A stretch of 64,000 nucleotides of DNA, taken from the NCBI RefSeq assembly GCF_014851395.1, contig NW_024041150.1:24851225-24915224 (forward strand), written 5' to 3'. Position 1 is the first letter of the stretch. Every line of letters starts with the position of its first letter. Source of the DNA: Micropterus salmoides (taxonomy: Eukaryota; Chordata; Actinopteri; Centrarchiformes; Centrarchidae). The translations under genes and the position numbers were made by a program. Shown piece by piece: positions 12,234 to 25,762 of the stretch. A model generated the notes under the pieces. The model searched no databases. It saw only the letters and a list, made by a program, of their open reading frames with translations, and was not told where the DNA came from.

Positions 12234-15200
12234 TTTAATATTAATTTAGATAATTATTTTACAGTGCTGATGGGAAAGATGTAGGGGAGTAAGTGGGGCA
12301 GAAGGGAGTTTACAACAAAGGCTGAACGACATGGCTGGCTGAGTGCATGTGCCACCCATTTGTTTGTATTTCTAAGCCTCTTAATTAACATTTCGGATTA
12401 TTTTGAATTCATGAAGGAAGTGTTTTAACCTCTAAGCCACAATACAAAACAATCAGCATGATGTCCAGTTACAGGAAAGCCACTTGTGTACTTGTGACGT
12501 GCAGGATTTACTGATGAAAAGTAATGCTCAACTATAAAAAGAATCTTAAAGCCCATTTGTTATCTTGAGTTTAGAACTTTTGATATTTTATGCAGTATAC
12601 TGTCACTTCACTTCTTTCCTTTTTCTCCTTTCTTTAAAAGCACTTTGTAACTTCTGTTAGTGCTATATAAATAAAGTTAGCTTGTCTTCTTCTGTATGTC
12701 AATTTTGTCTAAATATTGGAAATAATAAACAATGTTAAAACTTGACAGCTTCATACATTTAAGTCCAAAATCAGTTAATGAGAGTGTTAAACAAAATGAA
12801 TGAAATTAAAGAAACCCCCTGCTGTGATACATGCACCTGTTGGCACTATGTTCACATGGTGGACTGAGCGTTCATAAATAGTCATAGTTACAAACTGATC
12901 TTGAGTAGGGACATAAGCGTATTAAAGCTCCTTGGAGAACAGAGAGCAGCTTCACTGAACTGAAATGAGGCGTTACTTACCTACTTGCCAGCAGCAAGAT
13001 GCTAATACATCATGGCAGTTCAGGGCGGCTCTATGCTACTTTCTCAGCTTCACCAAGTAATTGGTGACCCAGTGGCGCACCTGACATTGGGCGGCTCGAG
13101 GAACTGGTCCCAGAAAAGCAAACCGGGTCAATCCTACACAGGATTGTCATATGTTCATTAAAAAGCATGTGACAAGTGAAGCTAGTCCTTCCCTCGTTCA
13201 TACAGAAAGAGGCACCGGCCTATTGGACACAGTGTCTGGTTTGGGTTTAGACTTAAGTCCCATCATTCTGTGGGAGGGATTGCGGCGGCATTAACGTCAA
13301 GTTTCAACATTTTTAAAAGAGGTTAATTTGTGGAGCAACATTTTCTTAGCTAACTGATGGATACACTTACTCTACCTGCAACTTCAATGTCTTATAAAAT
13401 CTCACAATGTCACAAAACATCCACCTGTGAGATTCTTACAAAGCCGGTGACTAATTCAAAATCACATTTCATTAACATTAACTTTGGAGAGCTTTGGCCA
13501 TGCACTTGATGTACAACTTCAGGATCTTTTGATACCAGATGTATGCTCACAGCATTAGACAGCACATAATATGTTCACTTCATTTTTAAGAGCATTTCTT
13601 CAAACTGAGGCAAATGGCGATGGCATTTAAATCAAGAGTAAATCCTGTTCGTTCCTCTCATGTAATCACTGTCTTTACATTTGAGACTTCTGAACTGATG
13701 ATTACAAATGAGTCAGATCTAAGTTGTCTAAACTGTGAATCAATGTGCAAAATGTTGTGAGTAAATGTTGGGCTGATCTGTAAAATGACCATGTGCAAAG
13801 ATAACATCTGGTTGTAACCTAAAAACAGTGTCCTAAATTTCCAATAAATATCTCAACCTTCTAACTTTAACTTACTCCTCACCTGTACAGACTCTATATA
13901 TCATGTCCTGTGTTAGGTATGTGAACAGACACTACTGAGAAAGAAAACGCAAAACAATGGACCTAGATACTGTAAGAAAAACATCTATCCCTGCTACTAT
14001 ACAGTGAGCGATCTACCTACATATAGCCTACTCTACACTGTCAGCTCAGCCTAGTACTCTGTGCCAACTTGCATTTCCCAATCTGGCCTTTTCAAACGGC
14101 CCAACCTACACCTGTACCACACTTCAAACTTAAAGTTGCACCTCATCAAGTCTCACCTGTAAAACCACTTTGGTCATACAGTTGATTCTGAAGGTTCAAT
14201 CTTCAGCTTGAAAAAAAACAAAAACAAAACTCAACACAAGTTGTTACTTGTTGTTTCCAGATCTTTGAGCCACATCTTGTGTCTTTCCTCCGTGGAAAGA
14301 GACGCTTTGTTGTCATGTAGATGGGGTTACTAATCAGAGTTTACTCTCACCCCATACGCAACTTGTGTACTGTCATACTTTGGTCACATGATAACACACC
14401 AACTCAGTAAGCTGAGGAAGACCACAAGATACACTGAAAGCTCCAGAAGCTAAAGTAAATTAAAAAGCTATATTCCTAAACCGTTGATTTATTTTATATT
14501 TTGTTTTATTAAATACTGTAGGAATTGCTCCTTGATCAAAGAAGAGATATTAATTTGTCAGTGCAAGGTGTAGTTTACCATTCAACTTGACAGGGAACCT
14601 TTGTACCTTTTTATATTCCCTCCATTGCTTCACACTGAATACTAATACGGACACTGTCCTCTCAGCCATGACAATACTAATTTTAAAGGCACTACGATGC
14701 CTGTGCAGTATATAATGAATAGTAGTATTTGAAACATACTTGTTTCTCATGGAAATTGAACAATGTTGGTGCCATCTGACAGTCCAGAGTGGGTTGTCTG
14801 TTACTGGGACAATGTACAGTGTTTTCCAGATCTACTGTAGACGGAGGTCTCTCTTCCGCTATTTGGCTGCCAGATTTTGATGCCAAATCACGTGTTTGTG
14901 TTTTGTAAATCCCCTGAGAAGCCTGGTATTTTTTCACTGACTTGTCATGGGTCAACTAGCTCACTAAGCAGAGTTTTTTCTATGGATTCTGTAATAGTAT
15001 TCCTCGGCCTTTATGCAGGGGTAGTTTGCTTTTCCCATGCTTCTTTCATGACCTTACATAAAACATTCTTAAGAGCTGTTTTGTTTAAAAGATTTGGGAC
15101 CTTACTTGACCCTGGGGCTGGAAATGCTCTTGCACGCTTTACTCCATTTTGTACTTTTCATTGTTGTGATCTCATCTACATTTGGTGCTTTATTACGGTG

Positions 15201-15420
15201 AATTTGTCTTGTCGTGGTGGTGTATTTTCAAAATGTGACAATTTGCCTCAGCTTTTTATACTTTCCTTTATTATTTCAGTTACAAGCAGTTCCTCGAGTT
15301 TGGTTGCAATACAACACACTCACACCCTCTTTTTCACCGAATTGGCCAGGTCTCCATTGCTGCTGAACTGCTTTTTCAACTGCACAGCTCTTCTTTTCAC
15401 ACTAATGCCTTGACTTGGCG
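12234..15420. other. Intergenic, downstream of cpz; no gene seen
   Basis: The only recognised item is a LINE-like 3' tail at 12632-12680 (AAGCACTTTGTAACTTCTG, then GCTATATAAATAAAG). A 178-codon plus-strand frame at 14877-15413 has no recognisable motif and is listed among the rejected items. Confidence 0.45.
12632..12680 (+). repeat. LINE 3' tail fragment
   Basis: AAGCACTTTGTAACTTCTG followed by GTGCTATATAAATAAAG is the short 3' end common to L2-type LINEs and the SINEs they mobilise. A related tail ends at about 30180. Confidence 0.5.
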
Positions 15421-15535
15421 GCTGTTCCGCCAGTGTATGAATGTGTGTGACTGGTGAATGCAGATGTAGCGTAAAAGCGCTTTGAGTGGTCAAAAAGACT
15501 AGAAAGGCGCTATACAAATACGGAGCATTTACATT
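15421..15535 (-). repeat. Dispersed repeat, 'GCGCCTTTCTAGTC' family, reversed
   Basis: AAGCGCTTTGAGTGGTC and GACTAGAAAGGCGCTATAC are the reverse complement of the units at 10443 and 55163. The copy is truncated compared with the one at 55163. Confidence 0.7.
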
Positions 15536-16700
15536 TGTTAAGGCTTTCAAAATAGACCTATTCTACTTAATCATATTTTATATCCCAGCGTTTTGTATTT
15601 AGTTCCTTTCTTGTCTGTTATTCTATAGATGACATGGGTTTAAGGCTATAGAAGGATCATAGAAAGTCGAAACATGCCACATGAGCTCCATGGCAGGAAG
15701 TATTTAATAAGGCATAGATTAGCTCCAACTGACTGTTGGAAGACAGAAATTAAGTTTAATTTAAACATCCTTCCTGCTTAGGTGTGTGGGAAGTGGGTGT
15801 GTAATGATATACTGTGAAAAGGTTTGGTGATTGTCCTGGATTAATCAGGCCATAAAGGGATCGATGCTGAGTGCAAGTTGTAGCTGCTTTAAAAAGGAAT
15901 TCAAAAATCTGTAGTTCCCAACCTGGTGGTCGGGACCCCTCTAAGCAGTCACAGGATGAAGGTGAGATAAAGTTGTTTTGTTTTCCAATCTTTGTTTTGT
16001 GGAACAACTGCATGCTTATACATCTCCAAGACTCTAAAAAGAATCAAAAATAAAACATTCAGTGAAAGGATGACTCTTCGATTGGACTACTCACAGGTTA
16101 TTGACATGTCACATTTATTTCAACATTCAACACTGCAGTAACTTAGACCAGAAGTTGATTCAGCCTGCCCCCTAGTGGCCACCTGGTTTCATTACTTACT
16201 AAAAAAGTAATAACTGAACCAATATTACATATGGGATATACATTATCTGAGTACTGTTTTTTCAACATATCTATTTTCCTTTTTATTGTATTTTTTAAGT
16301 GTTGTTCTGATGCATTTCTTGTTTGAAAGTTGCTGTACAAATAACATGCCTTGCGTGCTTCGGTGCAGCTGTAAGGACTCACATTGTGACTATAAATCCC
16401 AATAATTTTTATTGACAAAAAGCTGTTTTTCCTGCAGTAAAAATTGTAATAAAAGTATTTAACAAACTTTCATTTCATCATGGTCATGAATTGAAGTTCT
16501 TTCATGTCAAGGCTGTGAGGTGCTTACATTATAATTTCAAATTCGGCCTTGGGACCAAACAGACATGTAGGTAAAAGCATGAAAGCTAACATGAAGGCCA
16601 GCCAGCTAGCTGTGACACTTTACTGCAGCAATAAAAAGCAGCACATTCATTACATGACAGCTCGGTTTGTATGTATACTGTAGAAAGAGATAATTCCGTT
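15536..16700. other. 3' flank and 3' UTR of cpz
   Basis: No separate gene seen. The part from about 16400 to 16706 is probably the cpz 3' UTR. An AATAAA signal on the minus strand lies at 16408-16413, about 295 nt after the stop codon, and a second at 16282-16287. Confidence 0.4.
16408..16413 (-). other. Candidate polyadenylation signal of cpz
   Basis: AATAAA on the minus strand, about 295 nt past the cpz stop. A second candidate lies at 16282-16287. Motif only, without transcript support. Confidence 0.3.
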
Positions 16701-16706
16701 TTCCCA

Positions 16707-19700
16707 TTAAAAGCTGTAATGGTGTTTGAGTAGCCAGGTTGGCGCGGGTCCTCCCGGCAGGACAAAGTAGTTCCACCACCAGGGCTTCTCTGCTCTCTCC
16801 TCACGGTTCTGGCTCAAATCGGCCATCAGGGTGTAGCGCTCGTACTGGTTATAAGGGTCAAAGCGCTCATAGGTTCCCATGGACGGGATGGTGTCATCCT
16901 CCTCTTGCATGTCAGGCTCCAGCGCAGCTTTCTGCAGCACGAAGTCCACCCGGCCTGCTGTGAGCATTCGAGGAGGCAGGTGGACTTTCTTCATAGCTCG
17001 GGTGTAGCCCGGGGCCGAGGCGGTCACGATGTGGATGCCAGGGGTGAGAAGGCGCCAGTAGTCTCCGCCTTCAGCTGGGCAGGGAGAAGGATGCTGAGCG
17101 TTTGGAATTATAACATTACATGATTATATCTCTGAAGCACTGCAGGTGTTTGTTTTTTTTTTTTGTTTTTTTTTTGAACGGGCACTCCACCAACTTTACA
17201 CATGAACATCAGTTTACTCAGCACGAGGGGAAGACAGTGGTACAAACGGGGGCAACACAGATGTGTACTGTACCAGGCAGGCAGGGTCTAATGCACCTTT
17301 CATGACATATAGGATGATGCTAAATGGCTGGAGCGTCCCTTAACAGAACAAAATATGGCCACAAGAACTTGGAAAGTAGACAAGAAAACAAAACTAATGC
17401 CATAGCTTTGGCTAAAGCTTAGCTTGTTATACAATTGACAACAAGACTTCATCTGTGAAAAATGGAACATGTTGTTAGCAGATGGTATTTATTACCTGTG
17501 GTAACATCGTGCCGTATTCCTCTGACTGATATTCGTACACCTTTGATTGCATTTCCCTCCACGTCTTTTACAAGACCTTTGATGCCTCTATGGCCCTGAG
17601 GAACAACACAAGACAAGTTGTTTACTCAGAATAATACTCATCCCAACTAAAAGTTTACCTAATAATGACAGAGGATCAGTCATCATCCACTCATGGTTTT
17701 GTGCACCTCCATGTAGCCAAACTAGGGGTACAGTGGATGTATTTATGTCACTACATAAGTAGTAACTGATAGCTTCCACTTGTGGTTAAGAGGTGATGTG
17801 TTTGTAGTTTGTGTGTGTTTTAAAATGTGGTTAAAAAAAAAAAATCCAAACACTGGCATTGGATCGGTACTCATAAGAGAAAAGGTCAGCTCAGTGCATC
17901 CCTGAGCCAAAACACCACGCTATCAACAAGAACACAGACACATATAAGCATGATCATGTTCTTACTGCTTCCATAAATGCAATCAAAGCCTCAAGGTTCT
18001 CATGCCAGCCGAGAAACAGTTCCTCTTCAGGGGGGAATTTATCACAGCCCAGCTCCACGGTCACCTCAAAGCAGTTGGTGTGAAGATAGTTGAAGTCTTG
18101 CATGCCTGACCAGAGACAAAAACAAAACTGCTTTACCCAGATATCCTCGACCTTTCCCCTACACCTCTCTGAGGTTCAACCTCACTGCTTCTGGGCTTAC
18201 AGCGACCTCTAGTGGCACCATCCAACGTTTCCTTTTTTTTATTTCAGAGTCAGATACCACAACTTTGACTGAGGAACAAATGTTTTAAACTCACTGCCTG
18301 CTATGCTGGACCACTGTGCCCCATTAATGATTCCTTTCTGACTGTGAGTACGAGATGATCCACACCGGGCATTTTCATTGGACATTCTTTCATGGGCACT
18401 GGCGTATGTTCTTGCGAGAAACTTGAAAACCTTCAGAATAAAAATCGGAGGGTTATTGTTCTCTTCTTTAAGTTCATTACAGATGAGACGATGACCATCA
18501 ATTAACATTAAATTTTGAAATTTGTCCAAAAACTGGAGGAGGCACGGAAAATAAATATGACTGTACATGCCTTAGGTATGTTTTATATGTAATCATTTAT
18601 ATAATATATTCACTTTTATTCTATTTTTGCTATTGTTTACAGCTATTATTCATTACAGATTATCAAGGCAAAATTATGTAATCTTTTTCTTCTTTTATTT
18701 TGTGGATTCAGTACATTTTTGACTGATGACAAATGACACTTAAAATCAATATTTTTCTCTTCCAGAGGTGAAGTGTTTCAAGGAGCCCGTTCACCTGATC
18801 GTCCGGTGTTGGGGAGAACATGCTACGCTCCAGCGGGTGTTTGGACAGGTCGTAGGGGTAGGACACCACCAGGTCCCCGCCGTGGAAGTTAGCAGAGAGC
18901 ACAAACGGGATGGAGCGGATCCATTTCATGACAGCGTAAGTCTCTGGTGCAACCTGTATTGCAGCATTAAGAGTTATTCAGACCAAGAAATGAGTTTATT
19001 CAATGTCAAGTGGAGAGGTTCTTCATTAATATGACCCATTAGGCTGAAAATTATCATTCACTCACATGACATATATGGATAAAGATTCATACTGTACCTT
19101 ACCAAACCAGTAATAGTCTGGGATTGGGACGTGGTCGGTGCGGTAGCCCTTTTGTCTCCGTCTGCTGTAAACAACGGACGTCAAATCGGGGAAGTTTCTG
19201 TTCAGATCGGTGTTCTGAGCATTGTTTCTGCCCATGTTCCAAGCATCATGTCTTTGACCCTGTGTAATTCACAAATTTGATGTTTTTCGAAATTTTACAA
19301 TGACAAATATTATTTATTAAAGTAATCATGTAAATTGATATGAGTTTTTATTTTAAACAGCATTTTCCAGCTTGCTAGGGCTTTCAAAACACTATTAAAT
19401 CTCAGCACACTGCCTCGCTAACTGCTAGTGTGTCATTACTCCCACATCTACATTTTAATCTTCTTATTCTTTGGATTAGTGGGAATGACAAAGAAATCAG
19501 ATCACATTTTAGGCACATTTACGAGTGTCCTTTTATTGTGGCCAGCCTAAGGCACACCTGTGCAATACCCATGCTGTCTGATCAGCATCTTGATATGCCA
19601 CACCTGTGAGGTGGATGGATTATCTCGGCAAAGGAGAAGTGCTCACTGACACAGATTTTGACAGATTTGTGAATAATATTTGAGAGAAATAGGCCTTTTG

Positions 19701-22700
19701 TCTACATAGAGAAAGTCTTAGATCTGTGAGTTCGGCTCATGGTGAATGTGAGCAAAAACAAAAGTGTTGCGTGTATAATTTTGTTCAGTGTATATGTAAC
19801 TGTGGAGAACTGACCTCCCCCTCATCATCCCCGTAGTTATTGTCTTGGACTCCAGAAGAAGCCATCTCGTATCCGTCAGGGTTCATGGAGGGCAGAATGT
19901 GGACGCGGGTGGTGTTGATGAGGGTCTGGATGCGCTCGTTCCCCAGCAGATACTCTGAGCACAGGTACTGAGCCAAGTAGATCAACAGCTGGCGGCCCAG
20001 GACTTCATTTCCATGCATGTTGCCGACGTACTTTATCTCCGGCTCGACTACAGAGGGCCACATTTACAGTAATTAGTCTAACTTCCTTGATAATGAAAAA
20101 GGATGCAGACTATCTACACAGAGTTTTACTTACGTAATTCATGTTCGCCGGGGTTGTTTGAGAACTCAATCACGAGCAGCTCCCTGCCTTCCATACTGCG
20201 GCCAATGCTGTAGGTTCTTGCTATGTCAGAGCATCGTTCCTCAGTTTTCTTCAAGACACTGATCATCTGAGCGTTGGAATGGTAGGTGAACTTTATCGTG
20301 GTAGCAGCCTCCTCTGGAGAAAGAACTTCCATGCTGTCAACCGTCTCTGCATTCTGCTCTGCTGTAAAGAAAAAACAGCATGTCTTATCAGCTTCGATCA
20401 AGAGGGCTTTTAGCTCTAACGGGTCACATTTTAGATCTATCAAAACAAAAAATGTTGTCTCCATTCTTGTTTGGCTGCCAGGCCATGAATACGAAAAGTC
20501 CGGTATGTACATCAGAAACAAAAAACAGAGCGTGGAACATACTCATCCTGTTAAACAGGCTGATGTCTTCCCTTATTTTATATTCACATTTATCAATAGC
20601 TCCAAAATCACATGAAAGACACATTAAACCTTCATGCTGCACATGGAAGACTATCTGTCAAAACCATCACTACTAGTTTAAATGCATACATGTTTTGTAC
20701 AAAATTATTATAGGTTCAATCTTCATCTTTAATAAGATCTTACATGTACAGGTGCATCTCAAACATTTGAATATCACGTAATAGTTTTTTTTCCTTCCAT
20801 AATTTAATCCAATAAGTGAATATTTCATATATTACACATACAGTGAAATAATCTAAGCCTTTTTTATTATAAATGTAGGTGATTGCGGTGTACACCTACA
20901 AAAAACTCCAAGGGTTTTTTTCTAATACAGAAATGTCTATCTGAGAAGAGCTTTAATCAGCTAATTAAGTCAAAACACCTGCAAAGGTTTCCCGAGCCTT
21001 TAATCTCTCAGTCTGGTTGTGGTGCTAACAATGAATTTTACCACAATTTTCAAATTTTTGGAGATGCACCTGTATACGTGTATGCGACCCCTTCACATTT
21101 AACAGGATTTACTCTGCACACTCTAGTATATGGAGGCAGCAAACAAACCCCTCTTCATATTTTATAGATCTCCAAGACACAACGAATCTAAGGGATGACA
21201 CATTAAAGCAGCATTAATGGTCATTTTCTGGCCACTTGGGGGCAGCAGAATAAGCTGTAACCACACCATCGTCAGTTCGACTCCAGCCGAACTCTCGCTC
21301 GCTCTCCCTCCCCCCATTTCTTGTCTGGCTCTTGACTCTCACTCTGCCCAATAAAGGCGGAAAAATACTCAAAAATATATTTTAAAAAAACTAAAACATC
21401 TGACTCTTTATCAGCTAAATGCTCAAAAGTAAGCGACGGGCTATTGAGCATATACTGCTAGTAGCTAACCTTGTCTGTCATTTGGTGCTGGGCAGGTAGC
21501 GTAAAAGGTGAGGGCCATAAAACCAAAACAATCAGCTTAAAGAGGCTAAAATGCTCCAAGGAGCTGAGGGGAACTGCAGAGGTGGTTAATAATTCTCTGT
21601 GGGTTTGTCACTATGAGTGACCCCTTTCACGCAGTCCTTTGTATATACTGTAAACATTGATTAGTGCAGCTTTAAAGTGAGATTATTTTTTTGGGTCCCA
21701 AGATGTTAAAAACCAAGCCAGACAAAAAAAGATAAACAATAGAAATCTTTAAAACCCAAATTAACACACAAAAAAAATCTATAGTAAAGTGCTAAAAAAC
21801 AATAACAAATATCTAACTGATGTAATAGTGTCAAGCTGACATAAGTTTATTATTTTCATTATTGATTAATCTGCCAATTATTCTGGTCTTTAAAATAATA
21901 AATAATTTTTAAAAAAAGGTCAATATCCCGGAAACCCATAGTGACATGTCCAAATTGCTAGTTTTGTGTGAATAACTCCAAAGATATTCAGTTTACTTTC
22001 AAGTAAGACTGGAAGAGAATGGAAGCACACATTTCAAACGCTGGAAGCAGAGAATTTGGGGTATTTTTGTTTGAAAATCGACATAGACCAGTGGTTCTCA
22101 AAGTGGTGTCCAGGGGTCCTTGAGGGGGTTCCAGGGGGTCCCCAGCAAAAAGGGAAATCATTCATTTTTACTATAATTCCATCCATAAGTAAGATAGTGA
22201 CTGAATGTATAACTATTTCGGTCATGGATTTCACACACTTTTTGGAATAAAATCCGATCAGATGGGCGATTCTGGGACAAAATCTTATCAAATGGGTGTC
22301 CGTGGTCTAATTTGTGTCAGTTTAGGGGTCCTTGACATGAAAGTTTGAGAACCACTGACATAGACAATCAAAATAGTTGCTGATTATAAATTATTAATGG
22401 TGATTGTTGCTAACAGCTTGATATTTAATGAAAGGCTGCTATACAGTGTGGCAAAACATTTCACACATTTCACTAAATTGCCTTTTGCCACATGTGACGG
22501 CAGAAAATTGTTTTCTTCTTTACTTATCTTTTATACAAGTACTTATAAGATTTTTCTCTCTCTCTCTCTCTCTCTAACCTGTTCCTTTTATTATTATTCT
22601 CATCATTCTAGTCTGTCCACATGTTTAGGGTTTAGGTCAGGGATGTGGAGTTGTTTTAGAGTGTACTTACTAGCTGTTCCTCTCCTTGCTTTGACTGGGA

Positions 22701-25225
22701 CCAGTCAGGCCGGAGAGAGGATCTTTTGTTGCCCAAAACATAGAAACCCATACTTTGTAAATGATCATGCAGCCCTTTGCTCAGGGCCAGACGTTAGTGA
22801 TTGTCCTAGGAGACAGAACCTCTGGTCCAGCTGATTTGTGTTGTAGAACTTCTCTGTTTATTCTCTTTTGTTAAATAAATTCTTCAAAGACAACAGTTGT
22901 AACTTAATTATTTGCTCAACCCCTCACCAGGAATATAATTCCTACAACACTACATATGTACATACTGTATAGCAGCCCAAGTTATGTCCAGATTGAGGTC
23001 ACATCACATCAAAACATGAACATTAGTTTGAAATGATCATGAATAATCACACGCGGCCGACCTGCAGCTAGACATCTAATCCTCATTCTACATGGCAGAA
23101 AATGTTTTGCCTGACAATAAAGAGTGAGACACTGATAAAGCATTACAGATTAAGAAGGTGTAGTTTGTTCATTGGTTGACTTTTAAGACTTTTATGACCG
23201 TGTACACATTTCACTCCACACAAATGCTAAATATGACTAAATGCTCAAAATCAGTTCCTCCTGTTCATGCTCTCATATGTCTCACACATGATTTCTGTTG
23301 TAAGCGGCAGCAGAATATCTATTATCTATCTTTGGAAACCTGTTTTTGAGAAGCATTTATAACAGTTTTAAGAAAATACTGTCAGACAATGTGTGCATTT
23401 CTGTGGTGCATGACGCTGTTTATAAGGACTGGCTGCTTAAGAAACTAGCCACAGGACCCGTGTAAGTGAGGGTTTATGTGAGGAAATAAGGCGTTCCAGT
23501 TGGATTTTATTGTGCAGTGAGCCACATGAGCATGTGTGTGAACCAGATGCACCACATGAAAATGCCCTATTGAAACTCAATGGAATAGTCTTACTCTTGA
23601 AGATGAAAACAAAAGGGCAGAAACCAAAATGTCACATATCAATATGGACATGATTAGTAACAGCCAAAACTAAGGTCAGATCACTAAGGTTACAATACAG
23701 ATGATGTTGTACTTAGCTCTCACCTCTGAGGCCCTCCAGAGGGTCATAACATCCCTCTTCGACACTGACAAAGAAGCGGTCACAGTCCAGGAAGTAGGGC
23801 CAAGCCATCTCTATCGCTTCGAAAGCGTGGATGCATCTTTTACGCACCGCCTCACAGGTGACGCGGCAGGGCTTCAGCACCGTCTCCTTCTCGCAGCGCG
23901 GAGCCAACACAGAGCAGCCCAGCATTCGGATTTCAGGGTTGCACTCTCCCCTGAGCAGGGACTCAACCACACTCATGAGGAGGTACTCGGTGCCAGCCTC
24001 GGCATCTTCGCGGGTCTTGTGGCCGAGGATGTTCGGGAACATGGTCTGAGTGTAGGCCATGTCGTCGCAGTAGGACAGCAACACATCCGTGCATTTGGCT
24101 GAGGCAAAAAGAACATTGAGATAGGTTAGGAACATTTTAGAAACAAACGGTTACTCAAATTGATTAGAGAAAAGTGCAGGAACCAGTAGGGAACAGTTAT
24201 TCACACCAACAGCCAATAACTAACTTTATAAATCTTATTTCGAGGGTTCAAGACTTAATCATGAGCCTCACTGTGCCGTCTTCAATCATCTGGCCCTAAA
24301 TGTTTCTATTATCTCTGGAAATTAGAATTTGAATATTTCATAGCGCCATTGATCATCTAAAAATACACACGAGGGTCTTATGGCTTTCGGGGCCAGATTC
24401 CATTAAGACTACGCCCAGTGTGACTTATGATCTCATCCTTTCTGTTGTTAAAAACACTGACTCAAATCAAATCCACGGCGATGTAACTATACAAACACTC
24501 AAGGGCAGTTTGGAGTCTGATCTGATGTGAAAATGTGTTTTTTTAGGCTCAAAAAGTCAAAGAAAAGCTACCACTTATGAGTTAAACAGTGCAGAGAGGC
24601 GATCAGCTGCTACAATATGAGCTAGATGTGCTTCCTCCAGGCCCAAAGGGTACTTACGTTTTTCTTCCACTGTTGGCTTGCACAGTCCTGCAAGACACAT
24701 CAGTATGTCATTAGCTGACACTGTGGCTGACACTAGATGGCAGAGTGGTTTCTGTAAATGTGGCTTACAAAACACTCTGGTCAACCTTTCTAACCTTTAT
24801 AAAATGCCTGTCTGTCTATAAAGTATCATTAAGTCACTAGAGGTTACACATTTTTTTACAGGATTACAAATCTTAATCATTAAAATTGAACGGCATCCTT
24901 TCATCTGGAATAGTAATACCATTTCAGAAGCTATAAGCCAAAAGCTAATCATTCCCAGTCATTTTGTGGTTTTAAGTTTCTAAAAGTTACATAAAAAGCA
25001 TTTTTCACAAGTTTTACAACACGTGAGTCAGCTGCTGGGTCTAGAAAACTAGAGTCTGCACATGAAAATATGCCATGACTAATTCATGGAGCAGGTCCGG
25101 ATGCACGTCTAATAAGTATTCAGATGAAGCTGAAAAACTTTACCCCGAAATCCTGGGTCACACCGTTGAGGAGCACACGAAGCAAGGACCAACAACTGCA
25201 GCAGGAACAGCAGCATGATGCGCAT
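16707..25225 (-). CDS. cpz: Carboxypeptidase Z (11 coding exons, 670 aa)
   Basis: Secreted M14 metallocarboxypeptidase of the N/E subfamily, which removes C-terminal basic residues and has a Wnt-binding-type Frizzled domain. Exons, 5' to 3': 25225-25144, 24687-24658, 24098-23724, 20361-20134, 20047-19815, 19259-19098, 18953-18795, 18430-18295, 18105-17966, 17595-17496, 17074-16707. All introns are GT-AG, and phases join to 670 codons plus TAA without a break. Domains: signal peptide 1-18 (MRIMLLFLLQLLVLASCA); Frizzled domain about 38-162 with ten cysteines; peptidase domain about 185-515 with zinc ligands H250 and E253 (NMHGNE) and H394 (NFHGGD), and catalytic E486 (VTVELGCDKFP); transthyretin-like domain about 516-600; C-terminal tail with KPWWWNYF, matching mammalian CPZ (KPWWWSYF, about 652 aa). 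The start has A at -3. All key residues are present, so it is probably active. The 30-nt second exon is unusually small. Confidence 0.96.
19500..19792. mobile_element. Tc1-type element fragment in cpz intron 5
   Basis: The right end TTTTGTTCAGTGTA is the terminal repeat of a Tc1-type family. The interior phrases GTGGCCAGCCTAAGGCACAC and CACACCTGTGAGGTGGATGG match that family's usual ends. The left terminal repeat is missing, and there is no transposase. The element stops 22 bp from the splice donor of cpz exon 5 (exon edge at 19815). Confidence 0.7.
20747..21074. mobile_element. Tc1/mariner-type MITE in cpz intron 3
   Basis: The ends are TACAGGTGCATCTC and its exact inverse GAGATGCACCTGTA, starting and ending with TA as expected for Tc1/mariner insertion. 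At 328 bp it has no transposase. Confidence 0.85.
21203..21675. mobile_element. MITE with TTAAAGC-type terminal repeats
   Basis: The left end TTAAAGCAGCATTAAT and the reverse complement of the right end, TTAAAGCTGCACTAAT, are imperfect inverted repeats around about 470 bp of non-coding sequence. It lies in cpz intron 3. Confidence 0.65.
22089..22357. mobile_element. hAT-type MITE with perfect 8-bp target duplication
   Basis: The terminal repeats are CAGTGGTTCTCAAA and its inverse TTTGAGAACCACTG. The 269-bp element is flanked by ACATAGAC on both sides (22081-22088 and 22358-22365). An 8-bp duplication and CAGTG termini are the hAT signature. It lies in cpz intron 3. Confidence 0.92.
22555..22575. 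repeat. (TC)n microsatellite
   Basis: About ten CT/TC units in cpz intron 3, preceded by a T run. Confidence 0.85.
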
Positions 25226-25762
25226 TTTCCGCGGTTTATATTCCACTTCGATGTGGCACCTCACACACGCAGCCAGAGGGTGTGTGCGACTTTAAGCGAC
25301 TTTATTAGACGTATTACGGTCAACGATCAGGTTACAGAGGAAATGGCTCTGAAGTGAAGTAGGGACGCGAGCATTAACATACGACGGTAGATTTTGCCGA
25401 TATGATGCTCATTTACGAATATTTAAGTTAACAAGGCAGCGTGCAGGTAGCCTATATGTTTCCTCACTTTTGAGTTTAGTCATTGATATTTGTTCCAGGA
25501 AGGTTTTGACTCTGTATTGCACACTAAAGTGTAAGTACCACCTTAGATTTATAATATCATATTCTGGCCTTTCTCAATTGAAGACTGGTCCCTCGCCTTC
25601 TCCTTTAGTCACATGACCATGATTGGCCAATAGTGCGCGTTGCAGGTCCTTAATTGGCAGGAGAACAATGATTGGCACCACACCACGTCTAACCACTTCA
25701 CTTCAAAATGTCTTATAGATCATACTTAAGAAAACTAGAGATAGAATTTAACTGTTGTAAAG

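Noticed and set aside
14877..15413. 178-codon plus-strand frame
   Set aside because: No recognisable motif and no splice or promoter support. Composition is Phe/Ser/Leu-rich, as expected from T-rich DNA, and it runs into a dispersed repeat.
22397..22834. 145-codon plus-strand frame in cpz intron 3
   Set aside because: It contains a translated TC microsatellite, has no family motif, and lies in an intron of the opposite strand.
25234..25240. TATAAA upstream of cpz
   Set aside because: It is only about 12 nt from the start codon on the coding strand, too close to act as the TATA box of this transcript.
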